The notes under the pieces were generated by a model. The model was given only the letters and a program-made list of their open reading frames with translations, did not search any database and was not told the DNA's origin. The position numbers and the translations under genes were made by a program. A stretch of 64,000 nucleotides of DNA from Thermoplasmata archaeon (GTDB lineage: Archaea; Thermoplasmatota; Thermoplasmata; Thermoplasmatales; Thermoplasmataceae), in assembly GCA_021846395.1 (NCBI GenBank), contig JAJZXB010000008.1, positions 31,068 through 95,067 of the forward strand. Direction: 5' to 3'. Below, piece after piece: positions 47,904 to 56,523 of the stretch. Each line of letters starts with the position of its first letter. Position 1 is the stretch's first letter.

Positions 47904-48845
47904 TCAGTACCTCCCCGTTAATATAACAACGCACCTTTCATTATTTATAACCCTCAAAGCACCAGATAATGCCGAGCATGATGCTGGCAAAACTGATAAT
48001 TTATCATATTTCATCAGTATGGATGATAGTTTTTTCAACTCATCGTCAGTGGAATAAAGAGCATAGCCACGAGTCTCATAAAGCACATCCAGAGCTTTTT
48101 GGCCATCATACGATCTGAATGCAACAAGAGGTTCATTGACTGGAGTTTCCATGATACTGTCGGGGTTTAAATCATGTATTTTTTTAAATCCGTTTAAAAA
48201 TGAATGAATTACCGGATTACCATTTATTGTACTGTTTGCTATAAATTTTGGAATTTTATCTATTAAATGGTTTTTATATAAATTCTCAAAACCCAGATAA
48301 ATACCATATAATGTAGTTCCATTACCCACAGGTACAGATACATAATTGGGGATATTTTCCAGACTATTATATATTTCATAGGCAATATTGCTGTATGATT
48401 CATAGTCCATATATGAATTAATTGACCCTGGACTTGCATCGTACCACGAATGAACTTCTGCCTCATGCCTCATTAATTCTACCATTTCCTCATACTTTAC
48501 CGGTTGTTCCATTATTGTTGCACCGTATTCCAATATCTCATTTCTTCTTCCACCTGAATATTCTGAAGGTATTCCAATAATTGCCTTAAGCCCATATTTT
48601 CTGGCATAATATGCTATGGATACTCCATAATTACCACATGTGGTGACGGATATTGTATCATATCCCTGAGAAAGGGCATTTTTCACATGTTTCTCGGAAA
48701 TTCTATCCTTCTGAGTTCCTGTTGGATTATATCCCTCATATTTAAAAAAAAGTTCGGGCTTTTTAAAATAATTTCCAATATCAGTTTCTCTCACAAAAAG
48801 TGTACCTGGTGGCTTTTCTTCTGTTTCTATTTCCATTTTTTTCAC
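47904..48845 (-). CDS. Threonine synthase-like PLP enzyme (fold type II)
   Basis: 313 residues, first gene of the operon. YEGYNPTGTQKDRISEKHV includes the PLP lysine (about 46), TTCGNYGVSIAYYARKYG is the Asn loop, and VPVGNGTTLYG the phosphate-binding glycine loop; the C-terminus has LPASCSALSGAL. It belongs to the threonine synthase/cysteine synthase group, but lacks the N-terminal zinc or insertion domain of the usual threonine synthase. Its place with DUF1611 and a MurL-like protein suggests an amino-acid side pathway rather than housekeeping threonine synthesis. Confidence 0.78.
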   Translation of the reverse strand: MKKMEIETEEKPPGTLFVRETDIGNYFKKPELFFKYEGYNPTGTQKDRISEKHVKNALSQGYDTISVTTCGNYGVSIAYYARKYGLKAIIGIPSEYSGGRRNEILEYGATIMEQPVKYEEMVELMRHEAEVHSWYDASPGSINSYMDYESYSNIAYEIYNSLENIPNYVSVPVGNGTTLYGIYLGFENLYKNHLIDKIPKFIANSTINGNPVIHSFLNGFKKIHDLNPDSIMETPVNEPLVAFRSYDGQKALDVLYETRGYALYSTDDELKKLSSILMKYDKLSVLPASCSALSGALRVINNERCVVILTGRY

Positions 48846-49135
48846 TGGTTTATAATATTAATCCACAATAATATATAAATTTTTGTTATTTAAATAATAC
48901 TTATCTCGTTTTTACGAGCGGCAAGAATTTTTGTAGGAATTCCAGTTTTAATATTGAAAAGGGCCCCATAAATGGCATGATTGAATAAAACACAACCTTT
49001 AGTTGAATAATCTTCAGAAAGAAATTAATTAGTCCCACAATGCAGGCATTTTATAATTTTAATATATACAGAGGGTATAAAAAAAATCATTGGGACTAAG
49101 CGGCATAATGTAACCTAAAAGAGTAGGATTTGAAT
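48846..49135. other. Intergenic region with a 71-bp inverted repeat
   Basis: 290 bases between divergent-by-tail genes with no reading frame of interest. It contains the PLP operon promoter (AT-rich, near 48865-48890) and an inverted repeat, TTAGTCCCA (49029-49037) and TGGGACTAA (49091-49099), enclosing a very AT-rich centre. Confidence 0.5.
49029..49099. repeat. Short inverted-repeat element
   Basis: Perfect 9-base outer arms TTAGTCCCA / TGGGACTAA extend inward as CAATG/CATT with a two-base offset. The 71-bp unit resembles a tiny MITE or a stem-loop terminator for dtdA, whose stop lies just beyond it on the minus strand. Confidence 0.45.
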
Positions 49136-49909
49136 TCAAATATTTATAATCTCAAGACCATAACTTTCTGATATTTCCCTGATCATCTGTTTCATCCTGC
49201 CCTTTGACCCATGAGAATCCATTAAAAAACCCCTACAGTCTGGTGTTTTTTTAACAGCGTTTTCTATTTCATCCTTCTGTATGAACTCATGAACATATTT
49301 TGGTATTATATGCCCTATGTTTATATTGTTTTCAAAGAAATAATTGCTTAACTTTGGTGAATAATGCCCTCCGCCAATGCCCACATAACTGTTATACTTC
49401 ATGGGTTCCCCATTTATTATCGAATCCACCATAATTTTTTGAATATCTCCCCTTCCCCACTCATTTTCAGTTGTTCCTATTTCAATAAAAAATGAAGGTT
49501 TTTGCAGATATGGTCCATGATGTGTCGCTTCAAACGTCACTTCGAAATCAGTTCCATTGTAATTGTTCCGGATATATCTAAGTGAAGCACTCATTTTCAT
49601 GGGATTGCTGCAGACAATCTCATTATCATAACCGCCAAGTTCTGCCTTTCTGAAATTTCCTATGGGGTGAACTGTCAGGGATTTTATGTCTGCTTTTGAG
49701 GAATGCTTTGATAAAAATATCACAGAATCAATATCACCATCAATATTTTTCATATCCTCATATATGTGCAGCCTATCTATTATCTGTAACCTGAAATTTT
49801 TATATTCATAAATATCATCATTAACGGCTTTAAAGTCATATATCTCCAATAATTTAGAGGACATTGACACACTTGCTCTATCCTTTCTGGAGGCTATCAA
49901 TAAAATCAT
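49136..49909 (-). CDS. dtdA: D-aminoacyl-tRNA deacylase (archaeal DtdA/DTD2)
   Basis: Removes D-amino acids from tRNA. The 257 residues from ATG 49909 show the DTD2/GEK1 pattern: FLSKHSSKADIKSLTVHPIGNF, VTFEATHHGPYLQKPSFFIEIGT, GIGGGHYSPK with histidine, and GRGDIQK. The frame opens at 49927, but the internal methionine begins the first strand (MILLIASRKDRAS). Its place beside the PLP/DUF1611/MurL-like operon adds a D-amino-acid theme to this region. Confidence 0.92.
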   Translation of the reverse strand: MILLIASRKDRASVSMSSKLLEIYDFKAVNDDIYEYKNFRLQIIDRLHIYEDMKNIDGDIDSVIFLSKHSSKADIKSLTVHPIGNFRKAELGGYDNEIVCSNPMKMSASLRYIRNNYNGTDFEVTFEATHHGPYLQKPSFFIEIGTTENEWGRGDIQKIMVDSIINGEPMKYNSYVGIGGGHYSPKLSNYFFENNINIGHIIPKYVHEFIQKDEIENAVKKTPDCRGFLMDSHGSKGRMKQMIREISESYGLEIINI

Positions 49910-50033
49910 AATTACCTTATAAAACACACATATTATAATTTTTTTAATTTATTAATAAAATATTTATAACAATAATATTGTTAATTGCCAATTAAATAGA
50001 TATATTTAAATAAAAATATTTAGTTAAGAAGAT

Positions 50034-51368
50034 ATGAAAACTAAAGCAGTGATTGCGATAATATTAGTTATTTTAATGGTTCTGTCTGTTGGGGCAATAG
50101 CCGTCACAGAAATGGGAAATCCACATGCAAATGCATATGGTAACTCAAGTTTCTACCCAAATATTCCCCCTGGCAATGGATTAAACGCCACCATAAACAA
50201 TCATTTTAAAAGCCAGCATAATTATGGTGCGAAGTTAAAATACAGCGCTTCCTCAGGACTGATCTCAGGAAAATACATGAATTCAAAGTTTAAAAATGGA
50301 ATTTTTACAAATGTAACATATAATTTAACATCAAAGGTAATGATATCAAGCATGTATGCAACTGGTACCAGTATTTCTAGCAGCACGGTTCCAGGGCTAT
50401 TTTCAGGCAACAGAACTATAGGTAGCATGTTTATAGCTGAAAACTCCTCATCTTTCTTCGTACTGCATAACAACCCCGCAAGTGAAAGCAACGTACTTGT
50501 TAACAATGGAACACTATATCTTACCATACCTTCAGGAGCAACAATATACAACACAACAGATAATACTCAGGTAACTGCATCTGCAAATGCAAGTATGAAT
50601 TCACAGGTAAATGGCAGCTTATTTAACTCTACAGCTTCTAACAATATGATGTTTGGATTCAATCATAAAATGAATGCTGGAAAGAATATGATAATAATAG
50701 ATAACAAAGGTACAATAATGATGATGTTCATTCACAACGGTAGTTTTACCATAACAAAAAACAAGATAAAAATAAGCAACAGCAAAGGACCACTCATGGT
50801 GAATTTCGTCATTCCACCTGGAATGCAGAACTTATCAAAAAATCACGCATTTGTCAAAAACATAATTAATGGAAAAATATCATCCGAAATTGCCTTAAAT
50901 AGAGTAAATGGCACAACAGAAAATAATACTGTAAACTACAACTCATCTGTATTTTTAAAATACACTGGAAATGCATCTCATGAAGAAATGTTCGACGTGA
51001 ATTCACCGATAAATAACCACACAATAGTTTCAATTTTTATTAGCAACAGCACACTGGCTAATACTGGGCACATATATCTAAAATTCGATGGAAAACTGGC
51101 AACCTATGTTAATGAATCCGCTCTTTTAAATGAAACAAGCACAACTCAAGCTTATTATTCCTATGTAAATAGTTCTGCTGGAATGTATGTACTTCTGTAT
51201 ATACCACATTTCTCAAACCATACAGTTGATGTTTACAATGTAAGCCCATCATCTCTTGCAGCATCTCTTGCGTCAGTGAGTTATACTGATTATTACATAA
51301 TAGGAGGCATTATAGCAGCAATAGCAATAATAGGAGTTGCGGCAGTAGTAGTAAGAAAGAGAAAATAA
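50034..51368 (+). CDS. Secreted, membrane-anchored sequon-rich surface protein
   Basis: The 444-residue protein begins with a signal helix (KTKAVIAIILVILMVLSVGAIAV) and ends in a helix with a basic tail (YYIIGGIIAAIAIIGVAAVVVRKRK), so the middle lies outside the cell, anchored near the C-terminus. That outside part is rich in Asn, Ser and Thr with over twenty N-glycosylation sequons, some in tandem. There are no enzymatic motifs. It could be an S-layer-like or cell-envelope component, or sense stress; the sequon density suits life in acid. Confidence 0.75.
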   Translation: MKTKAVIAIILVILMVLSVGAIAVTEMGNPHANAYGNSSFYPNIPPGNGLNATINNHFKSQHNYGAKLKYSASSGLISGKYMNSKFKNGIFTNVTYNLTSKVMISSMYATGTSISSSTVPGLFSGNRTIGSMFIAENSSSFFVLHNNPASESNVLVNNGTLYLTIPSGATIYNTTDNTQVTASANASMNSQVNGSLFNSTASNNMMFGFNHKMNAGKNMIIIDNKGTIMMMFIHNGSFTITKNKIKISNSKGPLMVNFVIPPGMQNLSKNHAFVKNIINGKISSEIALNRVNGTTENNTVNYNSSVFLKYTGNASHEEMFDVNSPINNHTIVSIFISNSTLANTGHIYLKFDGKLATYVNESALLNETSTTQAYYSYVNSSAGMYVLLYIPHFSNHTVDVYNVSPSSLAASLASVSYTDYYIIGGIIAAIAIIGVAAVVVRKRK

Positions 51369-51413
51369 TTTTTGATGTAAAAATAAATATAGTTTTATTT
51401 CTTATCTTATTTG

Positions 51414-52715
51414 ATGTTAAATAAAAGAGATGAATTTTTAGAAGATGCAATATATATAAGAGGGCTGGCCGAAAAACATAATAAAATGTTTGAGGACAGC
51501 ATACCATTGATCGCCTCGGAAAATATAATGAGCCCAATGGCGATGGAAATGCTTACCACAGATTTTGGTTTCAGATACGCTGAAGGATTGCCGCATAAAA
51601 GGTACTATCAGGGAAATTATTATGTTGACCAGATGGAAGATAGGGTCACCGACCTCGGAAGATCATTATTCAGGGCAAAATATGTGGATCCTAGACCACT
51701 ATCAGGAACAAATTCAAACATGGCGGTTCTTTATGCATTTACAAAACCCGGAGATTTAATTTCAACTCCATCCCTTGCAGGTGGAGGCCATATAAGCTCA
51801 GCACCATTTGGTGCAGTTGGATTCCGTGGACTGAGGACTGTAAATTATCCATTTGATGTTGATGAAATGAACATAGATGTAGATGGAACAATAAAATTGA
51901 TTAAGAAGGAAAAACCAAAAATATGCTGGTTTGGCCAATCGGTATTTTTATTCCCAACACCTTTGAAGGAACTGAATGATGCATTCAATGAAATAAACGC
52001 AAAGGTTGTTTATGATGCGGCACATGTTCTTGGCCTGATTGCAGGAAAACAGTTCCAGGACCCATTAAGAGAGGGTGCACAGCTTCTTACTGGAAGTACA
52101 CACAAGACACTGCCAGGTCCACAGCATGGCATAATAGTTGGAGAAACCAGTGATGACGACTGGAAGAAAGTTCAGAGAGGGGTTTTTCCAGGAGTATTGA
52201 GCAACCACCATTTAAACGCTATGGCGGCCCTGGGAATTACAATGACAGAACACCTTGAATACGGTGAGGATTATTCAAAACAAATAATAAAGAATGCCCA
52301 GCTTCTTGGAGGGGAATTGAACAAATATGGATTCAAGGTTCTGGGAGAAAAAAATGGATTTACCAAATCGCACACACTTGCAATTGATGTTTCAAACCAG
52401 GGAGGAGGAAAATATGTTGCAGAAAAACTTGAAAAGGCGGGCATTATATTGAATAAGAATCTTTTGCCATATGACGATAATAAAAAATCACAGAATCCAA
52501 GCGGTATAAGAATCGGTACACAGGAGGTTACAAGGATAGGATTCAAGGAAGATGACATAAAATATCTGGCTGAATTGATAAACGATATAATTGTTAAGAA
52601 CAAGGATATAGAAAAAATGAAACAAGAAGTCAATGAATTCAAATCAAAATTCACAGAGATACAGTATTGTTTTGGAAAATTCAAGCCATATCAGTACCTA
52701 AAAATATACAAATAA
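51414..52715 (+). CDS. glyA: Serine hydroxymethyltransferase
   Basis: Interconverts serine and glycine, passing one carbon to a pterin. The 433-residue archaeal form contains IPLIASENIMSP, YAEGLPHKRYYQGN, LSGTNSNMAVLYAF, the PLP-binding lysine K231 in LTGSTHKTLPGPQHG, and a C-terminal RIGTQEVTRIGF. TTG 51411 directly precedes the ATG; the ATG is used here. A T-rich terminator follows. Confidence 0.95.
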   Translation: MLNKRDEFLEDAIYIRGLAEKHNKMFEDSIPLIASENIMSPMAMEMLTTDFGFRYAEGLPHKRYYQGNYYVDQMEDRVTDLGRSLFRAKYVDPRPLSGTNSNMAVLYAFTKPGDLISTPSLAGGGHISSAPFGAVGFRGLRTVNYPFDVDEMNIDVDGTIKLIKKEKPKICWFGQSVFLFPTPLKELNDAFNEINAKVVYDAAHVLGLIAGKQFQDPLREGAQLLTGSTHKTLPGPQHGIIVGETSDDDWKKVQRGVFPGVLSNHHLNAMAALGITMTEHLEYGEDYSKQIIKNAQLLGGELNKYGFKVLGEKNGFTKSHTLAIDVSNQGGGKYVAEKLEKAGIILNKNLLPYDDNKKSQNPSGIRIGTQEVTRIGFKEDDIKYLAELINDIIVKNKDIEKMKQEVNEFKSKFTEIQYCFGKFKPYQYLKIYK

Positions 52716-52747
52716 ATGTCATTTTTTATTATTTTATTTCATTGTTT
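52716..52747 (+). terminator. T-rich terminator after glyA
   Basis: TGTCATTTTTTATTATTTTA then further T runs directly after the TAA stop, fitting archaeal intrinsic termination. Confidence 0.4.
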
Positions 52748-52825
52748 TATCTGAATTGAATAAAGTGTGTCGTAATCCTTTAAAATAAGTTTAAATATAA
52801 TTTTGCAATTTAAAGGGCGATAATC

Positions 52826-54313
52826 ATGGTAGTATCATATCCAGTTTGGGATAGTGCGATGTTTGCATTTACAATCTCATCACATATATTGCTGGTTTCT
52901 CTGAGCATGGGTCTGGCAATTATGGTGACAATAGCAGAATTTCTTGGTTTAATAAAGAAGGATAAATATTACGACACCCTGGCATATAAACTTTCAAAGG
53001 CACTAGTCATTTTCTTTGCTGTCGGCACAGCATCCGGCACTGTAATGGCAATGGAGCTGTTTTTATTCTGGCCAAATTTTATGAAGCTTGTTGGAGAAGT
53101 TTCCATGGGCCCATTCTACGTTGAGGTGTTTGCATTCCTTCTGGAAGCCATTGCATTGCCAATGTATGTTTATTTCTGGAAGGATTTCAAAAACAGATGG
53201 GAACACTGGGGCCTCAGCCTTGCTATCACAATAGGCACATATCTATCCGCCTTTACAGTTACGGAGATAAACGCGTGGATGAACACTCCCAACGGTTTTA
53301 ACGTTTCAACCTATCTGGCATCCGGAGGAAAAGTTATCACGGGCGTAAACCCATTAGCACCATTCTTTACTGCATCTACTGCTGCCGAAGAATTGCATAT
53401 GTCAGGTGCTATTTATTATGCAGGAATTGCAATGATTTTTGGCTATTTAATATATAAATATATGAAAACTACAAACATGTCAGAGAAGATGGTATACAGG
53501 AAAGGAATAGGCATAGCTGTTGTATTTATGATACTTGACATAATCTATTTGGGGGCAACAGGCTCGAATGAACTCTCAACACTTCTTGTTATAGAGCCCA
53601 TTAAATATGCCGCTCTTGAACAGGATTTATTCCCGGTATCATATGGGGCACCTGAACATTTATTTGGCATTATAATAAACCATCATGCCGCTTATTATCT
53701 CAATATACCCTTAGCACAATCATTGCTTGCATACCCATTCACATTTGGGCATGGCAATATACCCGGGTTGGTTCCATTAACAACATATCATGGCGTTACG
53801 AATTATGGTGTCTGGCCACCCGCATTTGCCCATGATGCACTGGATTTAATGGTTGGGTTCGGTGTATTAATGGGCTTATTCTGGCTATATGTTGTTTTTC
53901 AGTATTTCAGAAAAAAGGACCCATTAAGCCAGAAACACACATTAATTGGTGGAATGGTTATTGCAATTTTGGGGGTATTTACAATGGAAGATGGATGGTA
54001 TACAGCAGAAGTTGGAAGGGTGCCATTTATTATAAAATCTCCAGTTCCAGGTGGTCTTGTGGTCAATGGCGTGAAATACTATGGTATAATGACAATAGCA
54101 CAGGCAGCATCAACAGATCCTATTGTTTTTCCCATAGGTATAGCTATAATACTGTTCTACATCATAATATTCCCTGTAACATTTTATTTTGCTGGAAAGG
54201 TAATGAAACTCTCAAATGTTGAAGAAGATCTAAAACTTGGAGAAGATGATATAAAACTCGAAGAGGAAAGAAAAAACAGAAAATCGGCTCCAGCAAAAGC
54301 AGGCATGAGGTGA
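52826..54313 (+). CDS. cydA: Cytochrome bd-type quinol oxidase, subunit I
   Basis: Haem-bearing subunit of a terminal quinol oxidase. 495 residues with about nine helices. His20 in FTISSHILL matches the b595 ligand, LEAIALPMYVYFW and GTYLSAFTVTEINAWMNTPNG contain further conserved residues, and EDGWYTAEVGRVPF corresponds to the EMGWxxAExGRQPW motif. The Q-loop is short, as in the CIO branch. Subunit II follows after four bases. An oxidase of this kind lets acidophiles respire at low oxygen without pumping against a large pH gradient. Confidence 0.9.
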   Translation: MVVSYPVWDSAMFAFTISSHILLVSLSMGLAIMVTIAEFLGLIKKDKYYDTLAYKLSKALVIFFAVGTASGTVMAMELFLFWPNFMKLVGEVSMGPFYVEVFAFLLEAIALPMYVYFWKDFKNRWEHWGLSLAITIGTYLSAFTVTEINAWMNTPNGFNVSTYLASGGKVITGVNPLAPFFTASTAAEELHMSGAIYYAGIAMIFGYLIYKYMKTTNMSEKMVYRKGIGIAVVFMILDIIYLGATGSNELSTLLVIEPIKYAALEQDLFPVSYGAPEHLFGIIINHHAAYYLNIPLAQSLLAYPFTFGHGNIPGLVPLTTYHGVTNYGVWPPAFAHDALDLMVGFGVLMGLFWLYVVFQYFRKKDPLSQKHTLIGGMVIAILGVFTMEDGWYTAEVGRVPFIIKSPVPGGLVVNGVKYYGIMTIAQAASTDPIVFPIGIAIILFYIIIFPVTFYFAGKVMKLSNVEEDLKLGEDDIKLEEERKNRKSAPAKAGMR

Positions 54314-54317
54314 AAAA

Positions 54318-55388
54318 ATGAATTATATATACTCTATCAACTTTGATGTTTTATTTCTTATCGTTGCAATTGCCTCTATGGTTACGATGTTTGCCAGCGA
54401 ATTGATGGCGGTCGTTCCAATTGCCATGAGGTTTAAAAGCGATAAGGTAAGATTAAACGTTCTTTCATATATCGTGCCCGTATGGGAGGTTGTTGGTACC
54501 TTCTTTGTCCTATGGCTGGTGGATATGGAAAATGTCATACCAGTATTGATGCCAGCCATAGCTTATTCATTATTCCCATTGTTTGCAGTATTTATCTTCT
54601 TCCTCCTTATAAGAAACTCAGTAATTATATACGCCGAATTTGTGTGGCATGAAAATAAATATTTCGATGAAAGAAAGTTATATGTGATATATTCAGTTGC
54701 CACATTTATAATGGGTATAATGGCCTTATCTGTGCTTGCAGCCCTGGCAAGCGGATACGGTATCCATCTTTACGGATATGGAAAGGAAAGCAGTGTTCCA
54801 TATTCAGCCAGTTACATGAATCTTGCCTTGTTTTATTCGCATATACAGGTTATAGGCTTCATTATTGGGGGATTAATACTGGCAAATGGTATAGGGATGG
54901 TATTTTACAAACTGTCAGATATAAGTAAACCAATGGGTAGATTTTTGCCATTAATACTAACCGCCATAGGGCTGGCGATATTTATGCCATCCTATTATTC
55001 ATTATCGGTTAGAGATTATATGGTAAATTCCGATTTCATAATCATACCAATATTACTTGCCCTTGTTATACCGGTATTCTATATGTTCAAACAAACAACA
55101 AACATAGCATCCTATAAACCATTCATTATTATAATAAGCATTATATCAATAACTTTCATAGAGCTTAGAAATTATCCATATGTATTTGGTTTTTCTAACA
55201 ATCCCGCGTATATACCTGATGTGGTTACAAATTCTCCAATGCTCCATCTGGCCTTTATTATCTCAGTAGTAGGTGGCATTTGGCTTGTACTGATGATGGT
55301 TTATTATGCATTTGTATCCAACCATAGAATGGCTGGTTTGATTTTATCAGGAGACCATGATAAGGAGACAAAAATAAACAAAAACTGA
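54318..55388 (+). CDS. cydB: Cytochrome bd-type quinol oxidase, subunit II-like
   Basis: Membrane partner of subunit I, 356 residues, about nine helices, four bases downstream, with AGGTGA before its ATG. The sequence is diverged from bacterial CydB but keeps the order of helices and positions such as EFVWHENKYFDE and NGIGMVFY. Identity rests mainly on place and topology. Its stop is 46 bases before tRNA-Pro. Confidence 0.78.
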   Translation: MNYIYSINFDVLFLIVAIASMVTMFASELMAVVPIAMRFKSDKVRLNVLSYIVPVWEVVGTFFVLWLVDMENVIPVLMPAIAYSLFPLFAVFIFFLLIRNSVIIYAEFVWHENKYFDERKLYVIYSVATFIMGIMALSVLAALASGYGIHLYGYGKESSVPYSASYMNLALFYSHIQVIGFIIGGLILANGIGMVFYKLSDISKPMGRFLPLILTAIGLAIFMPSYYSLSVRDYMVNSDFIIIPILLALVIPVFYMFKQTTNIASYKPFIIIISIISITFIELRNYPYVFGFSNNPAYIPDVVTNSPMLHLAFIISVVGGIWLVLMMVYYAFVSNHRMAGLILSGDHDKETKINKN

Positions 55389-55434
55389 TTGGTAAATGAA
55401 ATAATTATATACTTTTTTAAGATAGGGATAATAA

Positions 55435-55507
55435 GGGGCTGTGGGGTAGCTTGGTATCCTACGGGCTTTGGGAGCCTGAGACTCCGATTCAAATTCGGGC
55501 AGCCCCA
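55435..55507 (+). tRNA. tRNA-Pro (anticodon TGG)
   Basis: Acceptor GGGGCTG pairs with CAGCCCC, discriminator A at 55507. The D arm has TAGCTTGGTA, the anticodon stem CGGGC/GCCTG encloses TTTGGGA, giving TGG, and the T-arm TCCGA/TCGGG holds TTCAAAT. A T-rich stretch precedes it as promoter. Mobile-element debris begins just beyond, so this tRNA may have been an integration site. Confidence 0.95.
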
Positions 55508-56206
55508 TTCCGCTATGATGATATTTTTACACAAATGAAAAAATGATTAATGACGGGCAAGCTGAGCGGTACCATATTTGATTTTTAACATTCTGGACGG
55601 GCGGAATCGTTATTTAACATATAATATATTCAATAAAAATAACCCAACTATACGAGACCATGTTATCATTTAGTAGAAGGTTAGGGTGTGTTTCTTCTGG
55701 AAAAGATCAACCCTCAACTCGTGATATCTACATGCCTGTGGCTTTCTGTTTTACCTTGCTTCTCAGGCACGTTTCTGGCCCCTATGTATTTATTTACAAC
55801 TTCCAGTGTTACTTACGTATAGATAAAACGAATTTTGATTTTGTCCAGAGTGTTGTTATTCTCTTGTTAAGCTATGAAAATTCTTCACGAAGGATATGAT
55901 AGGTATATCTTTTAACCTGATGTTCACACAATCATTCCGAACCTCTCTGGGATTCTTGGATACCGAGGGATGGTTAAACATGGAAACAATTTCTTTTATC
56001 CAGCTTCTCTTAAATGCCATTATTCCATTTCCCAAGTGGCAATATGCGGTTATATATTTCCCTCTTCTTTCATTAATGTCAATCGTTTCTTCTGTTTTTA
56101 CAGTATTGTGACCACGATACACTTTCCAGGGCCAATAGTTACATACAGGAAAGCATAAAGAGGGTCAAGATCCATCAAGGGTGCAAGGGACTTTACAATG
56201 GTATAC
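55508..56206. mobile_element. Eroded element debris after tRNA-Pro
   Basis: About 700 bases without an intact gene. The minus strand has one open stretch (55856-56122, 88 codons, MYRGHNTVKTEETIDINERR...) preceded by the IS110 N-terminal relic, but it lacks an RBS and I do not recognise it. The plus strand has only short shadows. Interpreted as decayed insertion-element sequence, without firm family assignment for this part. Confidence 0.45.
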
Positions 56207-56320
56207 TCAGTACTTGAACCATAAAGAAAAAGTGATAAACTTCAATTCAAGATTTCCATTATTGTTTATTTCACAAACTACCTCCTTACGTTTACGTACA
56301 TCTATTCCAATTATCACCAT
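56207..56320 (-). pseudogene. N-terminal relic of an IS110-family transposase
   Basis: ATG 56320 opens a 37-codon frame beginning MVIIGIDVRKRKEVVCEINN, with the first Asp of the DEDD (RuvC-like) domain in GIDVRKRKE as in IS110 transposases, and stops at 56207-56209. The rest of the transposase is missing or scrambled downstream. Identity rests on this N-terminal pattern and on the GC-rich leader. Confidence 0.7.
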
Positions 56321-56329
56321 TTCATCTCC

Positions 56330-56490
56330 ATTATTCTTCTATTTCCAGGAAATTTGGCCGGTAGCACCCCACCATTCACCCCATAAGGGACACGGTATCG
56401 TTCCGTAAACCTCCTGCCTTCATAACGAGCTCAAAGGGTCAGTCGGAAGCCTTTCCCGGACCCGTATTCCACAGCTTATGGAATGCAATC
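56330..56490 (-). ncRNA. Candidate IS110 bridge-RNA (left-end) region, relic
   Basis: The region upstream of the IS110 relic is much more GC-rich than its surroundings and forms several hairpins. ATTCCA/TGGAAT (56466-56484) and GGGTC/GACCC (56436-56463, with an inner GGAA/TTCC) are fully paired; ACGG/CCGT follows near 56390-56410. In IS110 elements the non-coding end before the transposase encodes the bridge RNA. Identification is by place and foldability only; the element is dead and the guide loops cannot be assigned. Confidence 0.35.
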
Positions 56491-56523
56491 AAATAAACTT
56501 CTTTCATAGTAGTATAGTTAAGG

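Noticed and set aside
55660..56408. Several 60-90 codon frames on both strands after tRNA-Pro
   Set aside because: No start signals and no domains; they overlap each other and lie in decayed element sequence.
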